Notes: a model not told the origin generated them from the sequence alone. 5,601 nt of DNA from Methanoregula sp. (GCA_028711405.1 JAQTSH010000117.1:1-5601); one strand, 5' to 3'. Counted from the first letter of the stretch, positions 1-4,726 are shown. Numbers and translations are program-made.

Positions 1-10
1 TGTTGTCGTT

Positions 11-20
11 AAAAAAAAAT
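11..20 (-). terminator. Poly-T tract, possible archaeal terminator for minus-strand transcription
   Basis: The plus strand has nine A in a row, so a minus-strand transcript would carry nine U after a GGGGA stretch. Archaeal termination commonly occurs at such U runs without needing a hairpin. It lies about 375 bases beyond the kinase remnant that follows the ATPase, so it could end read-through from that unit, or serve a gene outside the window. There is no stem-loop and no direct evidence of use. Confidence 0.3.
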
Positions 21-87
21 CCCCGAAGTCCGTTAATAAAAACAAACCCGTAAGATACTTTCAGACATCTCCTGCAGGGAAGTTGCA

Positions 88-252
88 ATGTGTATCGCAT
101 CAAAATATATCATCGTCTGCCCAAAACGGGATAACCGCCGCTTTCTCCCTTCTGAAGACGATATCGAACAAACATTCGCCAGCAGGTTTGGAACGGTCCG
201 GCTCCTTGACCTGACGGCAACCGCCGGGACCTCCCACCACGCCACATCCTGA
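88..252 (+). CDS. Short unrecognised frame, possibly a gene remnant (54 aa)
   Basis: I do not recognise this product. The frame starts at ATG 88 with a weak purine-rich stretch (AGGGAAG) a few bases upstream and stops at TGA 250-252. It is open in frame back to 40 without another ATG. The peptide has a hydrophobic strand-like piece (SKYIIVC, residues 5-11), then a charged stretch (KRDNRRFLPSEDDIEQ) and an RLLDL motif. This looks more protein-like than its shadows, and wobble positions are rich in C. Just after the stop another plus frame reads HILTGTEHYDRLAVADGADA up to TGA 384-386, so a frameshifted longer gene is possible. A minus-strand frame over the same bases contains YFDAIHIATSL, which superficially recalls PIN C-termini. 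None of these is secure. Confidence 0.25.
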   Translation: MCIASKYIIVCPKRDNRRFLPSEDDIEQTFASRFGTVRLLDLTATAGTSHHATS

Positions 253-395
253 CTGGCACTGAACATTATGATCGATTAGCAGTTGCAGACGGTGCCGATG
301 CGGTCACTGACGCTGGTTCTCACCGGTCATCAACGCAAAAGAGCGCCGCTGTTTGTCCTGCGGAGGATTTGGAGCCGTATTGATCCCGGCACTTG

Positions 396-530
396 TTATT
401 TCTCCCCGGTTCCCGTGAACCGGCACATCCCTTTCGGCACGGCAATCTCAAACCGTGTTCCCTTCCCCGGTACACTGTTCCCGGTGATTGTGATGCCGGT
501 GATTGCGAAGGACCTCCCACTTCAGGTACA
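396..530 (-). pseudogene. C-terminal scrap of a sensor histidine kinase (copy 1, downstream of the ATPase)
   Basis: On the minus strand the sequence reads AITGITITGNSVPGKGTRF then EIAVPKGMCRFTGTGEK and TAA at 396-398. This matches the last strands of the HATPase_c domain of methanogen PAS/HATPase histidine kinases (usual form REILAITGITITETG.PGKG.RFEI.VPKG). Just upstream, a second frame reads YLKWEVL, equivalent to the usual FLSREVL. One extra C near 507 separates the two frames, so a frameshift lies inside the scrap. Homology begins within about ten bases of the ATPase stop codon. The dimerisation domain, N box and G boxes are missing, so it cannot be a working kinase. It is 93% identical over 83 bases to the scrap on the other side of the ATPase. 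Confidence 0.75.
424..506 (-). repeat. 83-bp direct repeat, copy 1 (kinase C-terminus)
   Basis: This copy aligns without gaps to 2090-2172 with six mismatches in 83 bases (counted by eye). Both copies encode the same kinase C-terminal segment in the same orientation, and three of the six differences (ATT/ATC, ATG/ATA and TGC/CGC as read on the plus strand) fall at kinase codon third positions. The pair therefore looks like paralogous gene ends rather than transposon target duplications. Start-to-start spacing is 1666 bases and encloses the whole ATPase gene. Confidence 0.85.
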
Positions 531-536
531 CCTGAA
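521..536. repeat. Inverted repeat just after the ATPase stop
   Basis: TTCAGGT and ACCTGAA form perfect 7-base arms separated by AC, starting three bases beyond the ATPase stop. The two-base spacer is too tight for a simple RNA hairpin, though a shorter stem could form. It overlaps the 5' edge of kinase remnant 1. It could be a protein-binding palindrome, a weak 3'-end structure, or chance. Confidence 0.35.
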
Positions 537-538
537 AC

Positions 539-1813
539 TCACGTGCTTTCTTCCAGAAGCCATTTCCAGACCGGTTTTATGATAATTGTCATATCCCCGG
601 AAGTCCGGAGTTCTTCCTGCCCGCTTGTCAGGATAATGCCCTCTTTTACGTTAAGGGCTGTCATAGCCTCCAGGAGACCTTCAGTTTCCCGGTCCGTGCT
701 CTCATTGTTCAATTCATGGCATACCTGGATTACCCCGGATATTCTCCGCCCGTCTTTTGTTATAAAATCGCATTCCCGTTTCCCTGAATAATAAAATACT
801 TCATTGCCCCTGCGCCGTAGTTCAATAAATACGATATTTTCTAAAAGCCGTCCTTTATTGGGTGAGAGAGAGAATCCGCAAAGGTTGGAAAACGCTGTAT
901 CGATACTATAGCACTTCCTCGGGGAATTCAGCTGTTTCTTTACCGAGCAATCAAACCGTAGCAGTTCAAAAAAGAGATATGCTCCGCTTAAATACGTGAT
1001 ATATTCCTTGACCGTAATGGCATTTTTAAGCCCGAGACTCGTTTTTAAAGAGTTGTAGGTAAAGGGAAGCGAGATAGCAGATGCAAGGATTCCTACCAGT
1101 TCCCTTACAAGCCGCTGCCTCCGGATGGAGTACCGGGCAATGATATCCCGATACATGATGTTATCATAGAGTGTTTTTATGTATTCACTGTCCTGGTTTT
1201 TGAGGTACTCGGGCATCCCACCACTTTCAACATACGTGCCAAAAGCGGTTATCAGTTTTACCCTCTCTTCTGCGATATACAGGGAATCTTTCACAGGGTT
1301 TTTTACACTGATCTTTTTTATGCGGAGGAATTCAGCAAAGGAGAATGGAAATACTTCGAAGATCTTGTATCTTCCCGTGAGCCTTGTCCCAAACTCCTTA
1401 CTGAGCAGGGATGCATTCGAGCCGGTAATGACTACTTTTTTCCCTTCGTCCTGGAGTCTCCGGACAAATGTTTCGAACTTGTCGATGTTCTGGATTTCAT
1501 CAAAAAAATAGGTTGCCGGAGTCCCATACACTTCCATTAAGACTTCATTGAGGCTCTCGAACTCTTCTGCACGGAAACTGAGCAGCCGCTCATCTTCGAA
1601 ATTAATATAACAGTACCGGGTTTTGGTCCGCATGATCTGTTTTAAGAGTGTGGATTTACCGCATCTCCGTATCCCGGTAAGGACGAGCACCCTGTTGTCG
1701 GAAAACGCATTGAGTACCTGTTTTAAGATCGACCGTTCAACAGATACGCCACCCTTTTCGATCTGGCTCTTCTGCTGGATAACGACGTGCCGCAGGATCT
1801 CTGGGGATGTCAT
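539..1813 (-). CDS. AAA+ ATPase with DUF4143-like C-terminal domain
   Basis: A 424-residue protein of the archaeal/bacterial AAA ATPase family that carries a DUF4143-type tail. Residues 30-165 form the ATPase: Walker A GIRRCGKST at 47-55, Walker B YFFDEIQNI with D105 and E106, a sensor-like ITGSNASLL at 129-137, and the family signature GTRLTGRY..FEVFPFSFAEFL at 142-163. Residues about 230-290 look like a winged helix (LKTSLGLKNAITVKEYITYL). The tail (about 323-400) has E325, a C-D-F motif at 348-350 and IQV at 362-364, resembling a degenerate PD-(D/E)xK fold in which the usual lysine is C365. Length and domain order are typical of the family. The ATG at 1813 is favoured because a TATA element sits 27 bases upstream. 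The biological role of these proteins is poorly defined. They are often solitary, accessory and mobile, and a nucleic-acid or defence role is only inference. The gene looks intact although its neighbours on both sides are decayed. Confidence 0.93.
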   Translation of the reverse strand: MTSPEILRHVVIQQKSQIEKGGVSVERSILKQVLNAFSDNRVLVLTGIRRCGKSTLLKQIMRTKTRYCYINFEDERLLSFRAEEFESLNEVLMEVYGTPATYFFDEIQNIDKFETFVRRLQDEGKKVVITGSNASLLSKEFGTRLTGRYKIFEVFPFSFAEFLRIKKISVKNPVKDSLYIAEERVKLITAFGTYVESGGMPEYLKNQDSEYIKTLYDNIMYRDIIARYSIRRQRLVRELVGILASAISLPFTYNSLKTSLGLKNAITVKEYITYLSGAYLFFELLRFDCSVKKQLNSPRKCYSIDTAFSNLCGFSLSPNKGRLLENIVFIELRRRGNEVFYYSGKRECDFITKDGRRISGVIQVCHELNNESTDRETEGLLEAMTALNVKEGIILTSGQEELRTSGDMTIIIKPVWKWLLEEST

Positions 1814-1863
1814 ACTAATTACTAATGAGCAGAATTAATAAAAGTTACTCATTGGCAATTAGT
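1814..1863 (-). promoter_or_regulatory. Inverted repeat enclosing the ATPase TATA box (putative operator)
   Basis: Left arm ACTAATTACTAATGAG (1814-1829) and right arm CTCATTGGCAATTAGT (1848-1863) are reverse complements at 14 of 16 positions. The 18-base spacer holds the TATA element. The left arm abuts the ATPase start codon and also contains a short direct repeat (ACTAAT, TACTAAT). A dimeric repressor on both arms would cover the TFB/TBP site and the start site, so autogenous or dedicated repression is a natural reading. The symmetry is seen directly and the regulatory role is inferred. Confidence 0.6.
1835..1844 (-). promoter_or_regulatory. TATA box for the ATPase gene, implying a leaderless mRNA
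   Basis: On the minus strand CTTTTATTAA, preceded by a purine-rich GAGTAA that could serve as BRE, is centred about 27 bases from the A of the ATPase ATG. Archaeal TATA elements usually lie 25-30 bases before the transcription start, so the transcript would begin at or within a few bases of the start codon. No Shine-Dalgarno sequence is present before the ATG, which fits. Confidence 0.6.
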
Positions 1864-2067
1864 ATTTTGTATTTTTTTGCGGCGGTAGGCAGATGCAGAG
1901 AAATCGGGGCGGGGGTCTACTGTGGAGAAATCCCGGGGGTATTTTTCGCTCATCGCATCACTTTCCCACAAAGAACGCCCTTCAATCACCGGGGTGTCAG
2001 ATACGGTGCTGATAATCCCTCAATTGTCACCAGTATCTCTTCTGGGTTCTTCTATTTTTTCTGCCAT
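1849..2067 (-). pseudogene. Small unrecognised gene broken by an in-frame TGA
   Basis: From ATG 2067 the minus strand reads MAEKIEEPRRDTGDN, then TGA (2020-2022), then continues in the same frame for 56 codons (including IEGRSLWESDAMSEKYP and RDFSTVDPRPDFSASAYRRK) to TGA 1849-1851. A strong GGAGG lies seven bases before the ATG. The composition after the TGA is protein-like, and an original TGG (Trp) would restore one frame of about 72 residues. I do not recognise the family. The second stop lies inside the right arm of the ATPase operator, so the frame abuts the ATPase promoter. It is also in frame with the kinase remnant upstream (VPKGMWRMKGGCV-MAEK), as if the kinase stop had been lost. 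Chance openness cannot be excluded. Confidence 0.4.
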
Positions 2068-2074
2068 CACGCAT

Positions 2075-2079
2075 CCTCC
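2075..2079 (-). promoter_or_regulatory. Shine-Dalgarno site for the small broken frame
   Basis: GGAGG on the minus strand lies seven bases before the ATG at 2067, inside the last codons of the kinase remnant. This spacing is ideal and is the main reason to treat the small frame as a former gene rather than noise. It suggests that the two once formed a translationally coupled pair. Confidence 0.5.
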
Positions 2080-2089
2080 CTTCATCCTC

Positions 2090-2172
2090 CACATCCCCTT
2101 CGGCACGGCAATCTCAAACAGTGTTCCCTTCCCCGGTACACAGTTCCCGGTGATCGTGATACCGGTGATCGC
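2090..2172 (-). repeat. 83-bp direct repeat, copy 2 (kinase C-terminus)
   Basis: Partner of 424-506, same orientation, 77 of 83 bases identical. It covers the codons for AITGITI through AVPKGM. Outside this block the copies diverge: after the repeat, copy 1 ends in RFTGTGEK while copy 2 continues WRMKGGCV. Homologous recombination between the copies would delete the ATPase, its promoter and the small frame. Confidence 0.85.
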
Positions 2173-2292
2173 ACGAATCTCCCGTGAGAGGAACAACCCG
2201 TGCCCGGTGTTCTTGCCAAAACCTCGAATGAAGAGTCTCTTTTTGTCCTCTGCGGAGATCTCCGCACGGTCATCATCGCAGAGGATCGTGAG

Positions 2293-2794
2293 TTATGCGA
2301 GTTATGTGCGTGTGTGGGATAGGTTCCCGGATCTCGAAATCTTTTTTTCCCCTCCCGCACACCCGATATATCCTGTCGATAGTTCCCTCTTCACCGATAC
2401 AATTCAGGCGAATAGTTCATGCTGCAGTGACTTTTTTGTGCAGCACATTCCCCTTATGGGTTCTGGCGGGGAGGGTATTCTATTTTTATGAGTTTTTTTT
2501 CTTGTTGACGGTTGAAGTTGTGTGCTATCAACACGGTAAATGGAAGGTGCGCCTGGGTGCAATGAGACTTCGCGTCCGTCAAATTTTAAGCAACATATCA
2601 ATAAACGTGTGATGTCGGAGATTACAGCGGCAACTTCGGGTTTTCTCATAGTCCTCGGCAGATACCGTGTGGATGCAACGACTTCTGGTGCTGTGGATCT
2701 GCGGCGATGCACATATCAGATGAAGGAGGTGCCCGGTCAGACACCGGGACAGGATCTGATGGGAGAGATAACCAGCGGGCGATGACGGTAATGA
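2293..2794. other. About 500 bases with no gene seen
   Basis: No frame here resembles a known protein. The longest plus frame (2540-2785) lacks a good ribosome binding site and reads as low-conviction sequence, and the minus frame 2404-2712 is rich in Arg, Ser and Pro as shadow frames often are. T runs on the plus strand (2343-2350, and eight T at 2493-2500) could end a plus-strand transcript, but no plus gene precedes them. A short hairpin lies at 2732-2748. Confidence 0.5.
2732..2748. repeat. Small GC-rich stem-loop downstream of the toxin gene
   Basis: CCCGGT (2732-2737) and ACCGGG (2743-2748) form a perfect 6-base stem with a 5-base loop. It lies about 47 bases beyond the stop of the minus-strand RelE-like gene, so it could stabilise or mark the mRNA 3' end. 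No U run follows it on either strand, so it is not a typical terminator. Confidence 0.3.
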
Positions 2795-3067
2795 TCAATA
2801 CTTCCGATAGATGCTGCTCCGTTTCCCCATCTCAATAACGAAGATAACCATCACATCGTTATTGAGGGAAAGAATAACGCGGTACTGACCTACTCTAAGA
2901 GAGTATATTGGAAGATCCCGCTTTCCCTTCAGTTTTTTAAGATGCCTTCGAGGTTGCAACTCGTCAGCTAGTGCATACAGATCATCTTTAATGCGTTGTT
3001 TGTCTGGCTTTGGGAGGGTGTTGAAATCTCGTTCCGCACCGGGAGAGATGAAAATCTGCCAGATCAT
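2795..3067 (-). CDS. RelE/ParE-superfamily toxin
   Basis: A 90-residue protein with the compact RelE/ParE fold pattern: strand WQIFISPGAERDF (3-15), helices over 20-40, then the basic LKKLKGKRDLPIYSLRVGQYRVI (43-65) and a final strand pair VMVIFVIEMGKRSSIYRKY (72-90). The LR.G.YRV motif (R58, R63) and the terminal GKRSSIYR (R83, Y87) are where RelE-type mRNA interferases carry the basic and aromatic residues for ribosome-dependent mRNA cleavage. ParE relatives instead poison gyrase, and the sequence alone does not decide between them. The start is the ATG of an ATGA overlap with the antitoxin stop, so translation is probably coupled. Length is normal for the family and no lesion is seen. Confidence 0.9.
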   Translation of the reverse strand: MIWQIFISPGAERDFNTLPKPDKQRIKDDLYALADELQPRRHLKKLKGKRDLPIYSLRVGQYRVILSLNNDVMVIFVIEMGKRSSIYRKY

Positions 3068-3294
3068 TCGAGACCATGTTCCCGGACGACCTCATCAAAC
3101 GGGCGATACCGCCCAGCCCGTATGTCCGCGACAGCCTCATCAATCTTCTGTAGCGTCTCTTCGCTTAAAGGTTCCGGGTCGTATGCCATATCCAGAAGGC
3201 GGTTCAGCATTTCGTCGTATGTCTCGCGAGGATGTACTTTCATGACATCCAGGCGGGACTTGGTCTCCGGTTGGAGCTGGATTGTCGTGACCAT
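3064..3294 (-). CDS. Antitoxin partner of the RelE/ParE-like toxin
   Basis: A 76-residue acidic protein located directly upstream of the toxin and overlapping it by four bases. The N-terminus TTIQLQPETKSRLDVMKVHP (3-22) followed by a helix to about 37 resembles the strand-helix-helix of ribbon-helix-helix DNA-binding antitoxins found in archaea. The C-terminus, PLSEETLQKIDEAVADIRAG then RYRPFDEVVREHGLE (42-76), is the likely toxin-wrapping segment. Antitoxins of this kind neutralise the toxin and repress their own promoter. The ATG at 3294 is preferred because it sits inside a palindrome and 28 bases from a TATA-like element. No Shine-Dalgarno is apparent, so the message is probably leaderless. 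Confidence 0.85.
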   Translation of the reverse strand: MVTTIQLQPETKSRLDVMKVHPRETYDEMLNRLLDMAYDPEPLSEETLQKIDEAVADIRAGRYRPFDEVVREHGLE

Positions 3295-3306
3295 AGATAA
3301 CTATGG
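3291..3306. promoter_or_regulatory. Palindrome over the antitoxin start codon (putative autoregulatory operator)
   Basis: CCATAG and CTATGG are perfect 6-base arms around ATAA, and the antitoxin ATG lies within the first arm. With a leaderless message this is where transcription would start, so binding of the antitoxin or toxin-antitoxin complex here would block both initiation steps. The symmetry is seen. Its use as operator is inferred from how ribbon-helix-helix antitoxins behave. Confidence 0.45.
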
Positions 3307-3317
3307 CACTCTATTGG

Positions 3318-3327
3318 ATAAGAATAT
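3318..3327 (-). promoter_or_regulatory. TATA-like element for the toxin-antitoxin operon
   Basis: The minus strand reads ATATTCTTAT, centred about 28 bases upstream of the antitoxin ATG at 3294. This spacing fits an archaeal promoter driving a leaderless transcript. The match to TTTATATA is imperfect, so confidence is modest. Confidence 0.4.
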
Positions 3328-3460
3328 TGCTTCACAGTTCCGGGTCAGCATTGCATAATTCCCCGCTGGTTCTACGGGCATTCCGATCGCGATCCTGTTC
3401 ACCGGGTTCAAGGCAAATCCACCTGATCATCGGTTGGAAAAACCGGGAATCTATTCATAA

Positions 3461-3619
3461 CCCTTCAGGATTGTTAAGCCGGGGTTTCCCGGTACAAAAT
3501 TAAGATTCGGGAGTTACGATCTAAAAAGCCAGGAGAACCTGGGGAGTGCCCTACGGGATCCGGATCACATCGATGACAATGAGTTGATAGATTTTTGGGT
3601 CTTCTCCGAATCAGGATAA
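3461..3619 (+). pseudogene. Possible coding remnant lacking a start
   Basis: Between TAA 3458-3460 and TAA 3617-3619 the plus strand encodes 52 residues, including KLRFGSYDLKSQENLGSALR and DPDHIDDNELIDFWVFSES. The composition is protein-like and the end looks like a natural C-terminus, but there is no ATG or GTG and no ribosome binding site. The same frame upstream (3359-3457) reads GIPIAILFTGFKANPPDHRL before the TAA, so an older gene with a nonsense mutation is conceivable. No family is recognised. Confidence 0.2.
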
Positions 3620-3751
3620 AACCCAATTAGTCAACGGGATGTTTAACCAACATTTCTAAAACCCGGTTGAACGAATGTTTTGGAGTAATACAATTCAGAC
3701 AGATCGAACCCCTCACCATCTTTTCCCATGAATGCACGGAGCATTACACTC

Positions 3752-3779
3752 CGCAATACATTCTCGATGCTGTATTGCG
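3752..3779. repeat. Stem-loop with 9-base perfect arms
   Basis: CGCAATACA (3752-3760) and TGTATTGCG (3771-3779) are exact reverse complements around a 10-base loop. ATGCAC at 3733-3738 could pair with the overlapping GTGCAT at 3779-3784 to lengthen the structure with a bulge. It sits in gene-free DNA. It might be a structured RNA, a protein site or a small transposon end. Confidence 0.45.
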
Positions 3780-3961
3780 TGCATCGGTGCAATCGATTTT
3801 TCCTGATTTTTATGGCGGGTTGATTACTCGTCAGTGCTTGTCACTCCCATGCGAAAATGTCATGCGGTGTGAAAATGAAAATCGTGCTCCCGATATTCCA
3901 ATCTCAAGGTAATATCGACTGATGTCTGGCCCGTTCCCCCTACAGGGATTTAGTATGATGC

Positions 3962-4015
3962 ATGTCTCATATGTCCCATGCATGTCTCATTCATTTCACA
4001 TGTCCCGTATGTCTT
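3962..4015. repeat. Cluster of short ATGTCYC repeats
   Basis: ATGTCTC, ATGTCCC, ATGTCTC, ATGTCCC and ATGTCTT begin at 3962, 3971, 3982, 4000 and 4009, giving spacings of 9, 11, 18 and 9 bases, or multiples near ten. A related ATGTCTG occurs at 3921. The plus frame through it reads a low-complexity Met/Ser/His/Tyr peptide, which is a by-product of the repeat rather than evidence of a gene. Confidence 0.5.
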
Positions 4016-4075
4016 ATAATTATCCCGTATTTTTCTTAGTGCTTCAGTCGCTAATTGAAAGAATTCGTTTCAAAC

Positions 4076-4187
4076 AGGACTTACGCAATTTTAGATTTTT
4101 AATAACTGAATATACTTTTACTCTACGTTGTGGTTACAATTTTACATTTCCAAAATTTTGGGTTTGAAGTCACATTACGTAACTTCT
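4076..4187. mobile_element. MITE-like element, copy A
   Basis: An AT-rich element of about 112 bases with a left terminal sequence AGGACTTACGCAAT (4076-4089) and a degenerate right end ATTACGTAACTTCT (4174-4187), which matches the inverse of the left end at 11 of 14 positions. It shares a perfect 32-base block (4127-4158) with copy B at 4771-4802, plus an 18-base identical stretch starting ACGCAATTTTAG near the left end. It has no coding capacity. Small size, terminal inverted repeats and more than one copy fit a miniature inverted-repeat transposable element moved by a transposase encoded elsewhere. Ends containing ACTTACGCA are, from memory, common among IS5-like elements, but I cannot verify the family. 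Confidence 0.7.
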
Positions 4188-4340
4188 CGTAGATCTCCAT
4201 AGCAGATTTTAGACTTTGGGCAAAGAGGTGATAGTCATCCCGTGCCCGGATAGTGAGGTTAGGATCGACTCCTTGTACACTGTGTATTCATTATGTACCG
4301 CGGGTATCGTGTGGATCATTGTGCCACCATTTTATGGGAG

Positions 4341-4390
4341 TTGTGCGGAATTGCGGCACGTTGCGGCAACTTGGTGGAATCTGCTGCAAC
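4341..4390 (+). repeat. Five-unit array of 10-base repeats (TTGCGGCAAC-like)
   Basis: Five consecutive decamers read TTGTGCGGAA, TTGCGGCACG, TTGCGGCAAC, TTGGTGGAAT and CTGCTGCAAC. The middle units are closest to the consensus and the outer ones decay. A period of ten places each unit on the same face of the helix and does not match codon periodicity, so a DNA-binding role is more natural than a coding one. Related motifs (TTGCGGAAGA, TGGCGGAATG) occur at 4455-4474. Confidence 0.65.
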
Positions 4391-4627
4391 CCATTTGAGA
4401 CCGAAATGGGCAGTATTCCTGTATCAGACGGATATTTGCAAGATCGATTGTTCGTTGCGGAAGATGGCGGAATGCGGGAACATGGATCTGTACCATGCCC
4501 CGGAACATCAGGTACGCAAGGGATGCTGCATAATTCCGGATTTTCCGCAATGAACATGTTATTAGTACTTAATTCTTAGTATTATTCGTTTTTTAGGAAA
4601 TCTGAAGGTTTTGCTGCGCCTTTTTCT

Positions 4628-4670
4628 TTGCGGCATTTTTCCGCAACGTGCCGCAAGTTGCCGCAATGCC
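4628..4670 (-). repeat. Second decamer array, inverted relative to the first
   Basis: On the minus strand three units follow at exact 10-base steps: TTGCGGCAAC, TTGCGGCACG, TTGCGGAAAA (CCGCAA on the plus strand at 4641, 4651 and 4661). TTTGCGGCA in the opposite sense at 4628-4636 flanks them. TTGCGGCACGTTGCGG at 4351-4366 and its reverse complement at 4641-4656 form a perfect 16-base inverted repeat about 275 bases apart. Another single unit lies at 4545-4551 (TCCGCAA). Confidence 0.65.
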
Positions 4671-4726
4671 GTAAACAGCGTTCATGACAGGTTTGAGACA
4701 GGATACGATGGATAGTAGATACGAGA

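Larger units (their letters stand above)
2068..2292 (-). pseudogene. C-terminal scrap of a sensor histidine kinase (copy 2, upstream of the ATPase)
   Basis: The minus-strand frame opens after TAA 2293-2295. It reads LTILCDDDRAEISAEDKKRL, then FIRGFGKNTGHGLFLSREIR, then AITGITITGNCVPGKGTLF and EIAVPKGMW. This is the G1 box to the C-terminus of a HATPase_c domain from a Methanomicrobia-type histidine kinase. The G2 box (GFGKNTGHGLFL) is intact, but the G1 box, normally DDGAGI, reads DDRAEI and has lost both glycines needed for ATP binding. Just upstream in another frame is KKDFEIREPIPHTHITRITHD, which may be a shuffled remnant of the same gene. No H box or PAS domain is present in the roughly 500 bases upstream. 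It is a dead fragment. Confidence 0.8.
3307..3920. other. About 600 bases without a convincing gene
   Basis: The region upstream of the antitoxin holds the toxin-antitoxin promoter, a possible coding remnant at 3461-3619 and a stem-loop at 3752-3779. The frame 3667-3912 starts with a plausible ATG, but its product has no recognisable motif and no ribosome binding site. I see no RNA gene or mobile-element protein here. Confidence 0.45.

Noticed and set aside
33..266. Minus-strand frame with YFDAIHIATSL, resembling a PIN-domain C-terminus
   Set aside because: The rest of the frame is rich in Arg/Ser, has no PIN motifs or upstream ribosome site, and the overlapping plus frame looks more protein-like.
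283..582. Plus-strand frame of 99 residues
   Set aside because: It is antisense to kinase remnant 1, whose minus-strand match to HATPase C-termini explains the composition.
1922..2491. Plus-strand frame of 189 residues, the longest after the ATPase
   Set aside because: It is the antisense shadow of kinase remnant 2 and the small broken frame; the minus strand carries recognisable kinase motifs (GFGKNTG, AITGITI).
2540..2785. Plus frame of 81 residues convergent with the toxin gene
   Set aside because: No ribosome site, no promoter and no recognisable motif; GC-rich hairpin sequence at its end explains part of the openness.
3395..3420. GGGTTCAAGGCAAATCC as a tRNA T-arm
   Set aside because: Loop sequence and length do not fit, and no acceptor or anticodon stem could be found around it.
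3667..3912. Plus frame of 81 residues starting at an ATG
   Set aside because: No Shine-Dalgarno or TATA with proper spacing, and no motif; it runs through the 9-bp stem-loop.
3922..4167. Plus frame of 81 residues rich in Met, Ser and Tyr
   Set aside because: It is produced by the ATGTCYC repeats and runs into MITE copy A, so it is not credible as a gene.
4216..4579. Overlapping frames on both strands between the MITE copies, considered as a transposase
   Set aside because: None has a transposase motif, and several cross the decamer repeats in different frames with equal openness, a sign of repeat-driven open frames.
3962..4670. Repeats considered as a CRISPR array
   Set aside because: Units are only 7-10 bases with no unique spacers of constant length, and no cas gene is present.
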